A stretch of DNA of 64,000 bases from positions 22,605 through 86,604 of the forward strand of contig ONIQ01000009.1 in assembly GCA_900317925.1 (NCBI GenBank), given 5' to 3'. This document shows positions 1 to 9,890 of this stretch, piece after piece. The stretch comes from an uncultured Bacteroidales bacterium. Lineage in GTDB: Bacteria > Bacteroidota > Bacteroidia > Bacteroidales > UBA932. The translations under genes and the position numbers were made by a program. Numbering within the stretch: the first letter of the stretch is position 1; every line of letters starts with the position of its first letter. Below the pieces are notes generated by a model, which did not search any database, had not been told where the DNA came from, and saw nothing but the letters and a program-made list of their open reading frames with translations.

Positions 1-389
1 ACGGTCGTGGGGGTGTAAGAGCAGGCGGGCTGCCCGAAAACGACGCTGTAGGAATTGGTTCCGTCAATCAGCTCGCGTCCGCAGATCTTGTAGCGGTAGC
101 GCGTGCCGGGCTTCAAGCCGGTCACGGTAACGCTGTGGCTGGTCCGGGTTACCGTGCGTCCGCCGAGGGTCTCATAGAAACGCGGGCGCTCCATTTTGTA
201 GAAATTGGTACCGTCGTCCGGTGCCACCTCCACCCAGGCCTGGGTGGGTACTTCCGTAACCCAGTTTACGGTAAAGGAGGTCTCGTCGACGACGGGGACC
301 CAGGGCCCGTATTTGACCTTGTGTTTCGCGGCCTGAAGGGCCAGGGTGCAGACAAAGAGGCAGAGCGCTGCCGTAAGGAACCGTTTCAT
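1..389 (-). CDS. secreted metallophosphoesterase, N-terminal part (runs off left edge)
   Basis: The minus-strand frame starts at ATG 389-387 and is still open at base 1, so only the first 129 codons are visible. It begins with a signal peptide (MKRFLTAALCLFVCTLALQA). A fibronectin III-like domain follows, with segments such as YGPWVPVVDETSFTVNWVT and TGLKPGTRYRYKICG. This is the usual N-terminal domain of purple-acid-phosphatase-like phosphoesterases in Bacteroidetes. The catalytic domain lies outside the window, so the enzymatic assignment is inferred from this domain alone. The start is 4 nt after the RNase R stop codon, so it is probably cotranscribed with rnr. Confidence 0.65.
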   Translation of the reverse strand, partial: MKRFLTAALCLFVCTLALQAAKHKVKYGPWVPVVDETSFTVNWVTEVPTQAWVEVAPDDGTNFYKMERPRFYETLGGRTVTRTSHSVTVTGLKPGTRYRYKICGRELIDGTNSYSVVFGQPACSYTPTT

Positions 390-393
390 ATCG

Positions 394-2622
394 TTATTTT
401 TTTCTCGTTGATCGTGCGGGCTTTCTCGTTGATTGTGCGGGTTTGGCCGTTCTCAGCTTTTCCGTTTTCGGGAGAGGCTCTTCAAGGAGCTCGTAATCAA
501 TGATCCGCTGCTCCAGGTTGGCGTTTTTAACGCGAATGCGGACGGCATCGCCCAGATGGAAAACGTGGCCGGTGCGTTTGCCGCGAATCAGGTAGTTGTC
601 CTCGTCGAATTCGTAGAAATCGGATTTGATTTCGCGCAGCGCCACCATGCCTTCCACCTTGCTGGGTTCGATTTCTACATACATGCCCCAGTCGGTGAGA
701 CCGGAGATATGGCCGTCGAACTCGCCGCCCACCTTGTCCATCATGTATTCCACCAGCTTGTACTTGATGCTGTCCCGCTCGGCGTTGGCCGCAATGACCT
801 CCCGCTCGGAAGCATGCTGGCATTCCAGTTCGTAGTAGTCTTTTTTGGCGGATTCGCCACCCTTGAGGTAGGTGGCCAGCAGGCGGTGCACCATCAAGTC
901 CGGATACCGGCGGATCGGGGAGGTGAAGTGGGTGTAGAAGGGGAAGGCCAGCCCGTAATGGCCGATGTTGTCCGTGCTGTAGCAGGCCTTGGCCATGGCG
1001 CGCAGGGCAATCATCTGGAAGGCGTCTGCCTCCGGGGTCCCCTTGGCGGCGTCCAGCAGGCTGTTCAGCGATTTGGCTACGCCCCGGCCGCTCTCGGCCT
1101 TTTCCATCTTGTATCCGAAATGCCCCGCAAAACTGCGCAGGGAGTCGATTTTCATTTCGTTCGGCTCGTCGTGGATACGATAGACGAAGGTCTTGGGGTT
1201 CTTTTCGGCCTTGCCGTTCATCTTCCCGCCGGTGGCCACGAACTCGGCTACGGTGCGGTTGGCCAGCAGCATGAATTCCTCGATGAGCCAGTTGGCTTCT
1301 TTCGTAATCTTCTCGTAGATGCGGATCGGTTTGCCGTTCTCGTCCACTTCCACCTTCATTTCCGGCCGCTCGAAACTGATGGCACCGGCGGCGAAACGCT
1401 TGCGGCGGAAAATCAGGGCCAGCCGGTTCAGTTCCACCAGGGCTTCCACCTGTTCTTTGGGAAGGTTGGCGGCAGGACGGCCTTCCAGCACCTCCTGGAC
1501 CTCTTCATAAGCATATCGCCAGTCGGAACGAATGACGGTGCGGCCCATCCATTGGTTGATGACCTGCCCCTGCGGGGTGATTTCAAAAATGGCGCTGAAG
1601 GTCAGTTTCTCCTCGTTGGGGCGCAGGGAGCAAAGCTTGTTGGAGAGCTTTTCCGGCAGCATCGGGACGGTCCGGTCCACCAGATAGACCGATGTGCCGC
1701 GTTCGCGGGCCTCCTTGTCCACAACCGACCCCGGGCGCACGTACCACGAAACATCGGCAATGTGCACACCCACTTCAAAATTCCCGTTCGGAAGTTTCTG
1801 GTAGGAGAGGGCGTCGTCAAAGTCTTTCGCGTCGGCGGGGTCGATGGTGAAGGTGAGGGTGTCCCGCAGGTCGCGGCGGTTCTTGATATCGGCGGCCGTA
1901 ATGGCGTCCGGAATGGAATCGGCGGCGTTTTCCACCTCTTTTTCGAACCGATAGGGGAGGCCGTATTCGGCCAGGATGGCGTGCATCTCGGTGTTGTTGT
2001 CGCCGGGGGCGCCGAGCACATCGGTCAGATAGCCGTGCGGGGTAGGTTCCTCGCGCGGCCAGCTGTCCACCACCACGGCTACCTTCATGCCGCTCACGGC
2101 TTTCAGGTCACCATCGGCATCGTGGACACCATTCACGGTATAGGAACCATCCTCGTGGCGCGTCAGGGCGCCGGCGAAGTTGCGGCGGGCCGAGGTCTGG
2201 AGGGTGGAACGGCGGCGCACCAGCGGGAGGCCTTCTTCATTGACGATATCGACCGAAATGTCGTACGGCATGTTGCGGCTCTGCATGAGCACCCAGGCCT
2301 GCGGGCCCACGATGTGCAGCACGCCTACAAAGGGCTTTCCGCTGCGCTGGACAATCTCTTTTACCGTTCCTTCCCGCATGGGGCGCGGTCCGGAAGTGGC
2401 CTTGGTCACGGCCACGCGGACGATATCGCCATTCAGCGCGCCCTGCGTTTTACCGGCCTTGACATGAATATCTCCTTCCAATCCTTCAACGATGATATAG
2501 AGGGCGCCTTCACGCGTCATCTGCACCTTTCCTTCGTATTCCGGAATGGATTTTTTCTGTTTTTTGTCTTTTTTGAAATTTTCGTTTACCCGATCACTGC
2601 TTTTACGTCTTTTTGCGTACAT
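394..2622 (-). CDS. rnr: ribonuclease R (3'-5' exoribonuclease)
   Basis: 742 aa, a normal length for RNase R, a cytoplasmic processive exoribonuclease that degrades structured RNA. An N-terminal cold-shock/OB region spans about residues 30-190. The RNB catalytic domain spans about 240-570, with the metal-binding aspartates in DAKDFDDALS (about 264-273). An S1 RNA-binding domain lies near 635-715 (GLTDWGMYVEIEPSKVEG). The C-terminal tail is strongly basic (KPARSTRKK) and probably binds RNA. The start is the ATG at 2622-2620, about 27 nt downstream of the expected start of transcription from the minus-strand promoter at 2656-2663. The phosphoesterase gene follows 4 nt downstream. Confidence 0.95.
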   Translation of the reverse strand: MYAKRRKSSDRVNENFKKDKKQKKSIPEYEGKVQMTREGALYIIVEGLEGDIHVKAGKTQGALNGDIVRVAVTKATSGPRPMREGTVKEIVQRSGKPFVGVLHIVGPQAWVLMQSRNMPYDISVDIVNEEGLPLVRRRSTLQTSARRNFAGALTRHEDGSYTVNGVHDADGDLKAVSGMKVAVVVDSWPREEPTPHGYLTDVLGAPGDNNTEMHAILAEYGLPYRFEKEVENAADSIPDAITAADIKNRRDLRDTLTFTIDPADAKDFDDALSYQKLPNGNFEVGVHIADVSWYVRPGSVVDKEARERGTSVYLVDRTVPMLPEKLSNKLCSLRPNEEKLTFSAIFEITPQGQVINQWMGRTVIRSDWRYAYEEVQEVLEGRPAANLPKEQVEALVELNRLALIFRRKRFAAGAISFERPEMKVEVDENGKPIRIYEKITKEANWLIEEFMLLANRTVAEFVATGGKMNGKAEKNPKTFVYRIHDEPNEMKIDSLRSFAGHFGYKMEKAESGRGVAKSLNSLLDAAKGTPEADAFQMIALRAMAKACYSTDNIGHYGLAFPFYTHFTSPIRRYPDLMVHRLLATYLKGGESAKKDYYELECQHASEREVIAANAERDSIKYKLVEYMMDKVGGEFDGHISGLTDWGMYVEIEPSKVEGMVALREIKSDFYEFDEDNYLIRGKRTGHVFHLGDAVRIRVKNANLEQRIIDYELLEEPLPKTEKLRTAKPAQSTRKPARSTRKK

Positions 2623-2641
2623 AATAATGAGATTAAATGAT

Positions 2642-2649
2642 TATCTTTG
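2642..2649 (+). promoter_or_regulatory. Bacteroidetes -7 box for gpmI
   Basis: TATCTTTG matches TAnnTTTG, 38 nt before the gpmI ATG. I see no good -33 element. The box overlaps the region transcribed by the opposing rnr promoter. Confidence 0.6.
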
Positions 2650-2655
2650 CACCCG

Positions 2656-2663
2656 CAAAGGTA
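2656..2663 (-). promoter_or_regulatory. Bacteroidetes -7 box for rnr
   Basis: The minus strand reads TACCTTTG, 33 nt before the rnr ATG. Together with the gpmI box it forms a perfect inverted repeat, CTTTGC-ACCC-GCAAAG (2645-2660). The two promoters face away from each other with overlapping cores. Confidence 0.6.
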
Positions 2664-2687
2664 CGAAAATAAAATAACAAAAGAGAT

Positions 2688-4211
2688 ATGAACAGAAAAG
2701 TACTCCTGATGATTTTGGACGGCTGGGGTGAAGGCCGCCACGATTATTCCAACGCCATTTGGACCCAGGGAACGCCCGTGATCGATTCCCTGCGCGCAAA
2801 ATATCCGCACAGCTCGCTACAGGCATGCGGCGAATACGTAGGACTGCCGGACGGACAGATGGGCAATTCCGAGGTGGGCCACATGAACCTGGGCGCCGGC
2901 CGCGTGGTCTATCAGGACCTGGTCAAGATCAACATGGCCTGCCGGTCCCACAAACTGCTGGACAATCCGGAAATCAAGGCGGTCTATGAGTATGTGAAGA
3001 CTTCCGGCAAGAAACTTCACCTGATGGGCCTTACGTCCCATGGCGGTGTCCACAGCTCCCTGGAGCATGTGTATGAATTCCTGTCCGTAGCGGCGCAGGA
3101 AGGTCTGGACAAGGTTTATGTCCACGCGTTCATGGACGGTCGCGATACCGATCCGCGCAGCGGCCGCGGCTTTCTGGAGGAGCTGGAAGGCAAGATGGCC
3201 GAAACCACCGGTAAGATTGCCACGGTGTGCGGCCGTTTCTATGCCATGGACCGCGACAAACGCTGGAACCGCGTCAAAGAGGCCTACGACATGCTGGTGA
3301 GCGGCGTGGGTGCCAAATATACGTCCGCCATCGATGCCATCCAGGCTTCGTACGATGCCGACGTGACCGATGAATTCGTAAAACCCTGCGTCATTACCGA
3401 TGCCGCCGGCGAGCCTCTTGCCAAGATTGAAGAAGGCGATGCCGTCATCTTCTACAATTTCCGCAACGACCGTGCCCGCGAAATCACCGCCGCCCTTACC
3501 CAGCAGGATATGCCCGAGGAAGGGATGCACACGATTCCGCTGTACTACTGCTGCCTGACCCCGTATGACGCTTCCTTCAAAGGCGTCCACATCCTGTTCG
3601 ACAAGGAACTGGTGGACCAGACCCTGGGCGAGACCGTCGCGGCCGCCGGAAAACGCCAGCTGCGCATTGCCGAGACCGAGAAATACGCCCACGTGACCTT
3701 CTTCTTCAACGGCGGCCGCGAGGCCCAGTTCCAGAACGAGGATCGCATTCTGGTGAACTCCCCGAAGGTGCCCACCTACGACCTGCTGCCGCAGATGAGT
3801 GCCCCCGAGGTAGCCGAGAAACTCATCGATGTCATCCGGACCGGCAAGGAGGACATGATCATCCTGAACTTCGCCAATGGCGATATGGTCGGCCATACCG
3901 GTGTCTATACCGCCGTGACCAAGACGGTGGAAACCATCGACAAGCTGGTGGGCCGCGTCGTGGAGGAAGCCATCGCCCAGGATTATGTGGTCCTGCTGAC
4001 GGCCGATCACGGCAATGCCGATTTTGAGGTGAATGCCGATGGTACGCCGAACACGGCACATTCTTTGAATACCGTTCAGTTCGTGGTGATCAATGCCGGT
4101 GATGCGGTGAAAGAGGTGAAGAACGGTGCCCTGTGCAACGTGGCGCCGACCATCCTGAAGCTGATGGGCATCCCGCAGCCCCCGAAGATGACCGCGGAAC
4201 CGCTGATTTAA
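2688..4211 (+). CDS. gpmI: 2,3-bisphosphoglycerate-independent phosphoglycerate mutase
   Basis: 507 aa, the usual length. It interconverts 3- and 2-phosphoglycerate in glycolysis with a bimetal (Mn) site and a phosphoserine intermediate. The N-terminal metal-binding LDGWG is at residues 10-14. The nucleophilic serine (Ser61) lies in [18 protein letters not shown]. The C-terminal phosphatase-fold metal ligands include ADHGNADF. The start is the ATG at 2688, downstream of a TATCTTTG box. The processing protease gene begins 6 nt after the stop, suggesting cotranscription. Confidence 0.97.
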   Translation: MNRKVLLMILDGWGEGRHDYSNAIWTQGTPVIDSLRAKYPHSSLQACGEYVGLPDGQMGNSEVGHMNLGAGRVVYQDLVKINMACRSHKLLDNPEIKAVYEYVKTSGKKLHLMGLTSHGGVHSSLEHVYEFLSVAAQEGLDKVYVHAFMDGRDTDPRSGRGFLEELEGKMAETTGKIATVCGRFYAMDRDKRWNRVKEAYDMLVSGVGAKYTSAIDAIQASYDADVTDEFVKPCVITDAAGEPLAKIEEGDAVIFYNFRNDRAREITAALTQQDMPEEGMHTIPLYYCCLTPYDASFKGVHILFDKELVDQTLGETVAAAGKRQLRIAETEKYAHVTFFFNGGREAQFQNEDRILVNSPKVPTYDLLPQMSAPEVAEKLIDVIRTGKEDMIILNFANGDMVGHTGVYTAVTKTVETIDKLVGRVVEEAIAQDYVVLLTADHGNADFEVNADGTPNTAHSLNTVQFVVINAGDAVKEVKNGALCNVAPTILKLMGIPQPPKMTAEPLI

Positions 4212-4217
4212 TTGTTT

Positions 4218-5801
4218 ATGAAAAGAACCGTCTTGTTTTGGGCTGCCGCCCTGCTGATGGGCTGCGTGGCCGTCCTGCCTGCCGGGGCGCAGTCGAAAGG
4301 CTTCAAACTGGGCCAGTGGGTGGAAATCCACAACGCGTTGCTGAGGGAACTCAACCGGAACTACGTGGATACCCTTCCGCTGGACCGGATGCATCGCAAG
4401 GGGATTGAAGCGATGCTGGAGGAACTGGATCCTTATACGGAATACGTTCCGGAAGAGGACCAGGAGGACTTCCAGTTGATGATCGGGAAGACCTATGGCG
4501 GCATCGGCGCCATCATCTTCAAGCCCGAAAAAGACGGGAATGTCATCATCAACGAACCCTACAAGGATTCGCCGGCCTATAAGAACGGACTGGTGTGCGG
4601 GGACGAAATCCTGGCCATCGACGGGGTCAGCACCCACGGACTTGAAACCAAGGAGTGCAGCGACCGGATGAAGGGAAAGCCCGGCACCGTGGTGAAGTTC
4701 CTGGTGAAAAAACTGCGCTCCGGGGATACCCTGGAGGTGGCGGTGACCCGCGAACGCATCCATCTGCCCGATGTGGAATATGCCGGCATCCTGGAGGACG
4801 GGAAGACGGGTTACATCTACCAGAGCGGCTTTACGGAGGGCGTTTCCGATGCGGTGAAAGCCGCGGTGAAGTCCCTGCGGGCCCAGGGCATGGAGCGCCT
4901 GGTGCTGGACCTGCGCAACAACGGGGGCGGCATCATGCAGGAAGCCGTGAAGATCGTCGGCTTCTTCGTCCCCAAAGGTTCCCTGGTGGTGAGCGCACGT
5001 GGCCGCGATTCCCTGCAGACCCGTGAGTATCGGACCTCGTCCGATCCCATCGAACCCGACCTCCCCATCGTCGTGATGGTGAATGCCGGTTCGGCATCGG
5101 CCTCCGAGATCGTGTCGGGTGCCCTGCAGGATTTGGACCGGGCAACGGTGATTGGTACGCGTACCTTCGGGAAAGGATTGGTACAGAGCATGGTAGCCTT
5201 ACCGTACAACGGCCAGATGAAGGTGACCACGGCCAAGTACTACACCCCGAGCGGCCGCTGTGTGCAGAATGCCCCTGATTCCTTGACCCACGAATTTAAG
5301 ACGGCCCACGGCCGTACGGTGCGCGATGGTGGCGGCATCACCCCGGATTACATCATCAAAGGCCACAATTACAGCCGGCTGACCTATTCGCTGGTGGTGA
5401 ACGGCATTGTGGAACAATACACCCTGCAGTATGTGCGGAATCATCCCACCATCCCGGCCGTGGACGATTTCCACTTCACGGACTACGATGACTTTGTGAC
5501 CTTCGCCATGGACAAGGAGTTCGACTACCGCTCATCGGCCCGGACCTACTTCGACCAGATGAAAAAAACGCTGGAGGAGGATGGCCTGGCGGAGAGCATG
5601 TCTGCCCAGCTGGAGGCCATGCAGAAAGCCCTGGAAATGGATAAGGAGACCTTCCTGCGCCTGAAGAAGGACGAGATTATCCCGTTCATCGAGGAAGAAA
5701 TCGCCGTACGCTACTACTGGCAGGAAGCGGGAATCCGGGTGCGTCTGCGCTACGACGACCAGCTCCGCGAGGCCCTCACCAAGGCCCCGATTCAGTTCTA
5801 A
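4218..5801 (+). CDS. S41 family C-terminal processing peptidase
   Basis: I chose ATG 4218 rather than the TTG two codons upstream because a signal peptide then starts at once (MKRTVLFWAAALLMGCV, then PAGAQSKG). The protein is 527 aa. A PDZ domain lies near residues 90-170 and an S41 protease core near 190-380. The Ser-Lys dyad is probably Ser294 in GSASASE and Lys319 in TFGKG. A helical C-terminal extension follows. The family cleaves C-terminal tails of periplasmic or envelope proteins; the substrate is unknown. The C in LLMGC could be a lipobox, but the AQ cleavage site looks at least as likely. Confidence 0.9.
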   Translation: MKRTVLFWAAALLMGCVAVLPAGAQSKGFKLGQWVEIHNALLRELNRNYVDTLPLDRMHRKGIEAMLEELDPYTEYVPEEDQEDFQLMIGKTYGGIGAIIFKPEKDGNVIINEPYKDSPAYKNGLVCGDEILAIDGVSTHGLETKECSDRMKGKPGTVVKFLVKKLRSGDTLEVAVTRERIHLPDVEYAGILEDGKTGYIYQSGFTEGVSDAVKAAVKSLRAQGMERLVLDLRNNGGGIMQEAVKIVGFFVPKGSLVVSARGRDSLQTREYRTSSDPIEPDLPIVVMVNAGSASASEIVSGALQDLDRATVIGTRTFGKGLVQSMVALPYNGQMKVTTAKYYTPSGRCVQNAPDSLTHEFKTAHGRTVRDGGGITPDYIIKGHNYSRLTYSLVVNGIVEQYTLQYVRNHPTIPAVDDFHFTDYDDFVTFAMDKEFDYRSSARTYFDQMKKTLEEDGLAESMSAQLEAMQKALEMDKETFLRLKKDEIIPFIEEEIAVRYYWQEAGIRVRLRYDDQLREALTKAPIQF

Positions 5802-5833
5802 AAGAAAAATGTTCGGATTTTGAAAGAATTGCG

Positions 5834-5841
5834 TATATTTG
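5834..5841 (+). promoter_or_regulatory. -7 box upstream of mscL
   Basis: TATATTTG lies 37 nt before the mscL ATG, in the only sizeable gap (5802-5878) between the protease gene and mscL. The -33 element is weak or absent. Confidence 0.6.
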
Positions 5842-5878
5842 TAAGAGATATACGCTAACCCTTTAAATCCAATTTCTT

Positions 5879-6310
5879 ATGAAGAAGTTTCTGCAAGAGT
5901 TCAAGGAGTTTGCCATGAAAGGCAACGTGATGGACATGGCTGTGGGTGTCATCATCGGTGGTGCCTTTGGCAAAATTGTCTCCTCGCTGGTCAACGACCT
6001 TTTGATGCCGCTCGTGGGCGCACTCATCGGTAACGTGGACTTCACGACGCTTTCCGCCACCCTGCGCCAGGCCGTTATGGATGGCGAGACGGTGGTGAAA
6101 CCGGCGGTTGTCCTCCATTACGGTAACTTCATCCAGGTTACGGTAGATTTCCTGATTGTGGCCTTCTGCATCTTTGCCGTCATCAAGGGCATCAATGCCA
6201 TGAAGAAGAAAGAAGAACCGGCTCCTGCAGAGCCCGAGGCTCCCGCACCGAAACCGGACGATGTGGTTCTTCTGGAAGAAATCCGCGATCTGCTCAAGAA
6301 ACAGAAATAA
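5879..6310 (+). CDS. mscL: large-conductance mechanosensitive channel MscL
   Basis: 143 aa inner-membrane protein that opens under membrane tension to release solutes during hypo-osmotic shock. The N-terminal helix and first transmembrane segment carry the family signature ([20 protein letters not shown]). A second membrane helix ([18 protein letters not shown]) follows. The cytoplasmic bundle ends in [13 protein letters not shown] after a short Pro/Glu/Ala linker. It has its own promoter box at 5834. The GH78 start codon follows directly after the stop (TAA-ATG), so the rhamnosidase may be expressed by readthrough from this promoter. Confidence 0.96.
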   Translation: MKKFLQEFKEFAMKGNVMDMAVGVIIGGAFGKIVSSLVNDLLMPLVGALIGNVDFTTLSATLRQAVMDGETVVKPAVVLHYGNFIQVTVDFLIVAFCIFAVIKGINAMKKKEEPAPAEPEAPAPKPDDVVLLEEIRDLLKKQK

Positions 6311-8947
6311 ATGAAGAGGCTGTTTTTCGCGGCCGTGATTTCGCTGCTGTGCCTGGGCATGGCGGCGAAATCCGGTTATAAGCCCCGGGTAGAGGACTTG
6401 TCTGCAGAAGGGCAGGCGATGCCGCGGTTCAGTTGGCGCATCGTTTCTACGGCTCCGGATGTGGTACAGGAAAGCTATCGGATTATCGTCTCCTCTTCCC
6501 GCCGGAATCTGCGGAAGGGCGTGGGCGATATCTGGGACTCCGGCGTGGTCGAAAGCCCGGAAAGCCGGTTTATTCCCTATGTGGGGCAACCCTTGAAGAG
6601 CAGGACCAAAGCCGTGTGGAAGGTGATATCCTATACCAACAAGGGGGTTGCGAAAAGCAGGCCGGCATGTCTGGAGGTAGCACTGAACGATGCTGCCGAC
6701 TGGCAGGCCCGATGGATCGGGCTGACCCATCCGGGGGACAGCCTGAACGGTAAATCCCGGTTCCCGGCCCGGTATCTCCGGAAAGAATTCCGGCTGGGCC
6801 GCAGGGTGCGATCGGCCCGTCTGTATATCTGCGGCCTGGGCCTGTACGAGGCCTGGCTGAACGGGCGCGAGGTGGCGCCGGACCAGGTACTTTCTCCTAC
6901 CCTGGCAGATTACAACAAGCACGTCTATTACAATAGTTTTGACGTTACCCCGCTGCTGCGCCGCGGTGAAAACGCCCTGGCCGTGGCCGTGGGAAGCGGC
7001 CGCTATGTCTCCCTGCGCAATCCCGGTAAGCCCTTCAACATCCCGAATATCCGGCACTATGGTTCCCCCGTGCTGCGCTGCCAGCTGGAGGTGACGTATC
7101 GGAATGGGCGTACGGAGGTGTTTGTATCGGACACCAGTTGGCAGGCGACCTGTGACGGCCCCATCCTTGCGAACAATGAGTTTGACGGCGAGATATACGA
7201 TGCCAACCGTGAACTGGGCGCCTGGACCCGGGCGGGATATGATGGCCAGTGGGCTGCGGCCGAGGAACTTCCCGCGCCCAAAGGGGCGCTCGCTGCCCAA
7301 CCCAATCCCAATATCGCCATCCAGGATATCGTCCGTCCGGTTTCCGTAACGGAAAAGGACGGGGGACGGTATATCATCGACATGGGACAGAACATGGTGG
7401 GATGGGCGGAAATCTCGGCCATCGGCCTGCAGAACGTCCCCGTGATGATGCGTTTTGCCGAGACCCTTACCGGGGACGGAGAACTCTATACCGCCAATTT
7501 GCGCAGCGCCGAGGTGCGCGATCTGTATATCCCTGCCCGTAACGGCCGTTTTACCTGGGAGCCGACCTTTGTCTATCACGGCTTCCGCTATGTGGAAGTT
7601 GTGGGGACGCAGGATGTCCCGCAACTGGTGGGCAAGGTTTTCTACGACAGGATGGCCACAACCGGCCATTTCTCCTGCTCCAACGAGGTGATGAACCAGG
7701 TTTATCGGAACGCCTTCTGGGGCATCCGCGGCAATTATCGGGGCATGCCTACCGATTGCCCGCAGCGCGACGAGCGCATGGGCTGGCTGGGCGACCGCAC
7801 CACCGGCTGCTATGGCGAATCGTATCTGTTCGACAACCGCCAGCTCTATGCCAAATGGCTGCAGGATATTGCCGATTCGCAGGAACCTTCCGGCAGCCTG
7901 CCCAATGTGGTTCCGCGTTTCTACGACATCCTGGGCGACAATATGACCTGGCCGGCGGTCTTCCTGACGGCGGCCGATATGCTTTATACCCACTTTGGCG
8001 ATGCGCAGCCCATCCGCGACCACTATCCGCAGATGAAACGTTGGCTGGCGCACATGAAGGAGCACTATGACCGCGACGGCATCCTTGAAAAAGACATCTT
8101 TGGCGATTGGTGCATGCCGCCGGAATCCTTGGAGCTGATTCATTCCAAGGACCCTTCCCGCATCACGTCCGGCCCCTTGATGGCGACGGCCTTCTATAGT
8201 TGGATGTGCCGGCTGATGGCCCGCTTTGCGGGGATTGTCGGCCAGGAGGAGGATATCCCGTTCTATGAAAACGAGGTGCGTTTGACGAATGCCGCCTTCA
8301 ATCGGGAATACTGGCACGAGGAGGAAGGCTATTACGGCAATAACACCGTGACAGCCAACCTGTTGGCCTTGTGGCACGGGATTGCTCCGGAAGCGGTTCG
8401 CGACCGGGTGTTCGCCCACATCGTGGAGAAGACGGAGAAGGAGTGGGATGGCCACGTGAGCTGCGGGGTCATCGGCATCCAGCAGCTGATGCGGGTGCTC
8501 ACCGAGTACGGCCGGCCCGATCTGGCGTTGAAGATTGCTTCCTCCGACACCTATCCTTCCTGGGGTTATATGGCCCGGAACGGGGCTACCACCATTTGGG
8601 AACTTTGGAACGGCAATACGGCCGATCCGTCCATGAATTCCGGCAACCATGTGATGATCCTGGGCGACCTGCTGACCTGGGAATACGCATACCTGGCGGG
8701 GATCCGGGCAGCGGCTCCCGGTTTCCGGAAGATCGAACTGCGGCCCTTGCCTATTCCGGGACTGGATTGGGTAAAGTGCTCGTATGAAAGCGGTTACGGA
8801 ACCATTGAAAGCAATTGGGAATGTGCCGACGGCCGGTTTATCTGGGAGATTACCATCCCGGCCAATACCACGGCAACGGTCTATCTGCCCGGCCAGGACC
8901 GGCCGCTGGAAAAGGGGTCGGGAACGCATCGTTTTATTGTAGATTGA
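6311..8947 (+). CDS. secreted GH78 alpha-L-rhamnosidase
   Basis: 878 aa. A signal peptide (MKRLFFAAVISLLCLGMAA) is followed by the beta-sandwich domains of GH78 (WIG..; YICGLGLYEAWLNGREV). The (alpha/alpha)6 catalytic barrel includes TDCPQRDERMGWLGD near residue 480, the acidic segment conserved in GH78. A C-terminal beta domain ends the protein. It should release terminal alpha-L-rhamnose from pectic polymers or glycosides in the periplasm or outside the cell. It begins immediately after mscL and precedes rsgA by 4 nt, an odd housekeeping setting for a glycosidase. It probably acts with the GH106, GH28 and GH95 enzymes encoded from 11205 on. Confidence 0.93.
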   Translation: MKRLFFAAVISLLCLGMAAKSGYKPRVEDLSAEGQAMPRFSWRIVSTAPDVVQESYRIIVSSSRRNLRKGVGDIWDSGVVESPESRFIPYVGQPLKSRTKAVWKVISYTNKGVAKSRPACLEVALNDAADWQARWIGLTHPGDSLNGKSRFPARYLRKEFRLGRRVRSARLYICGLGLYEAWLNGREVAPDQVLSPTLADYNKHVYYNSFDVTPLLRRGENALAVAVGSGRYVSLRNPGKPFNIPNIRHYGSPVLRCQLEVTYRNGRTEVFVSDTSWQATCDGPILANNEFDGEIYDANRELGAWTRAGYDGQWAAAEELPAPKGALAAQPNPNIAIQDIVRPVSVTEKDGGRYIIDMGQNMVGWAEISAIGLQNVPVMMRFAETLTGDGELYTANLRSAEVRDLYIPARNGRFTWEPTFVYHGFRYVEVVGTQDVPQLVGKVFYDRMATTGHFSCSNEVMNQVYRNAFWGIRGNYRGMPTDCPQRDERMGWLGDRTTGCYGESYLFDNRQLYAKWLQDIADSQEPSGSLPNVVPRFYDILGDNMTWPAVFLTAADMLYTHFGDAQPIRDHYPQMKRWLAHMKEHYDRDGILEKDIFGDWCMPPESLELIHSKDPSRITSGPLMATAFYSWMCRLMARFAGIVGQEEDIPFYENEVRLTNAAFNREYWHEEEGYYGNNTVTANLLALWHGIAPEAVRDRVFAHIVEKTEKEWDGHVSCGVIGIQQLMRVLTEYGRPDLALKIASSDTYPSWGYMARNGATTIWELWNGNTADPSMNSGNHVMILGDLLTWEYAYLAGIRAAAPGFRKIELRPLPIPGLDWVKCSYESGYGTIESNWECADGRFIWEITIPANTTATVYLPGQDRPLEKGSGTHRFIVD

Positions 8948-8951
8948 CAGG

Positions 8952-9890
8952 ATGGAAGGAACAGCAACAGTGGTAAAGAATGCCGGAAGCCATTACCTGC
9001 TTTCGGCCCTGCCCGTCTGGGCGCCCTTCCCGGCCGTCCTGAAAGGGAAGATCCGTCTGAAAGGAGGGTCTTCTACCAACCCGGTGGCCGTGGGTGACCG
9101 GGTGCGATGGTCCAGCGAGGGAGATCCTTCGCTGCAGGCCCCGGCGGTGATTTCGGAGGTGTTGGACCGGAAGAACTACGTGGTCCGGAAATCCACGAAC
9201 CTGTCGCGTACCTCGCATGTGATCGCAGCCAACATCGATCGGGCCTATCTGATTGTCACCTTGTACTTTCCGCAAATCAAACTGGCCTTTTTGGACCGCC
9301 TTTTGGTCACGTGCGAGGTGTACGGCATCCCGGCAACGGTGGTCTTGAACAAGGTGGATCTGTACCGGGACGAGTGTGCCGATGAAATAGCCGATTTCCG
9401 GCGGATTTACGAGGGAGCGGGCTATCCGGTCATCGAAACCTCGGCCGTGACGAGGGAGGGTGTGGAGACGCTGCGGGCCGATATGGCTGGCAAAGTCATC
9501 CTCTTTTCCGGAGAGTCCGGCGTGGGAAAATCTTCCCTGGTCAAAGCCCTGGACCCCTCGTTGGATCCCAAGGTGGGCCGCATTTCGGATGTGCATCTCC
9601 AGGGAAAGCACACCACCTCCCTGTATGAAATGTACCCGCTTTCGGGCGGAGGCTATGTGATTGATACGCCGGGGCTTCGCGGCTTCGGACTGGTGCATCT
9701 GGAAAAAGAGGAGATTCCGCTGTATTTCCCGGAGATGCTCCGTGCCTCGCGCGCGTGTCGCTTTACCCCCTGTACGCATACCCACGAACCCGGCTGCGCC
9801 GTCAAGGCGGCGGTCGAGGCGGGAACCATCAGCGCGGAGCGCTACAATTCCTACCTGGGCATGCTGGAAGAAGACAAGAAATTCCGATGA
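8952..9890 (+). CDS. rsgA: ribosome small-subunit GTPase RsgA
   Basis: 312 aa circularly permuted GTPase that helps late 30S subunit maturation. An N-terminal OB fold is followed by the permuted G motifs: G4 (NKVD) comes before the Walker A motif GESGVGKSS (about 187-195), with DTPGLRGFG further on. The C-terminal zinc-binding module is visible as CRFTPCTHTHEPGC. Length and architecture are normal. It begins 4 nt after the GH78 gene, and its TGA overlaps the start of the MATE gene as ATGA. Confidence 0.96.
   Translation: MEGTATVVKNAGSHYLLSALPVWAPFPAVLKGKIRLKGGSSTNPVAVGDRVRWSSEGDPSLQAPAVISEVLDRKNYVVRKSTNLSRTSHVIAANIDRAYLIVTLYFPQIKLAFLDRLLVTCEVYGIPATVVLNKVDLYRDECADEIADFRRIYEGAGYPVIETSAVTREGVETLRADMAGKVILFSGESGVGKSSLVKALDPSLDPKVGRISDVHLQGKHTTSLYEMYPLSGGGYVIDTPGLRGFGLVHLEKEEIPLYFPEMLRASRACRFTPCTHTHEPGCAVKAAVEAGTISAERYNSYLGMLEEDKKFR

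Noticed and set aside
433-2640. Long plus-strand frame opposite rnr, and similar antisense frames opposite the GH78, GH95, batDE and GH2 genes.
   Set aside because: Each mirrors a gene with intact catalytic motifs; none has a plausible start, promoter or domain of its own.
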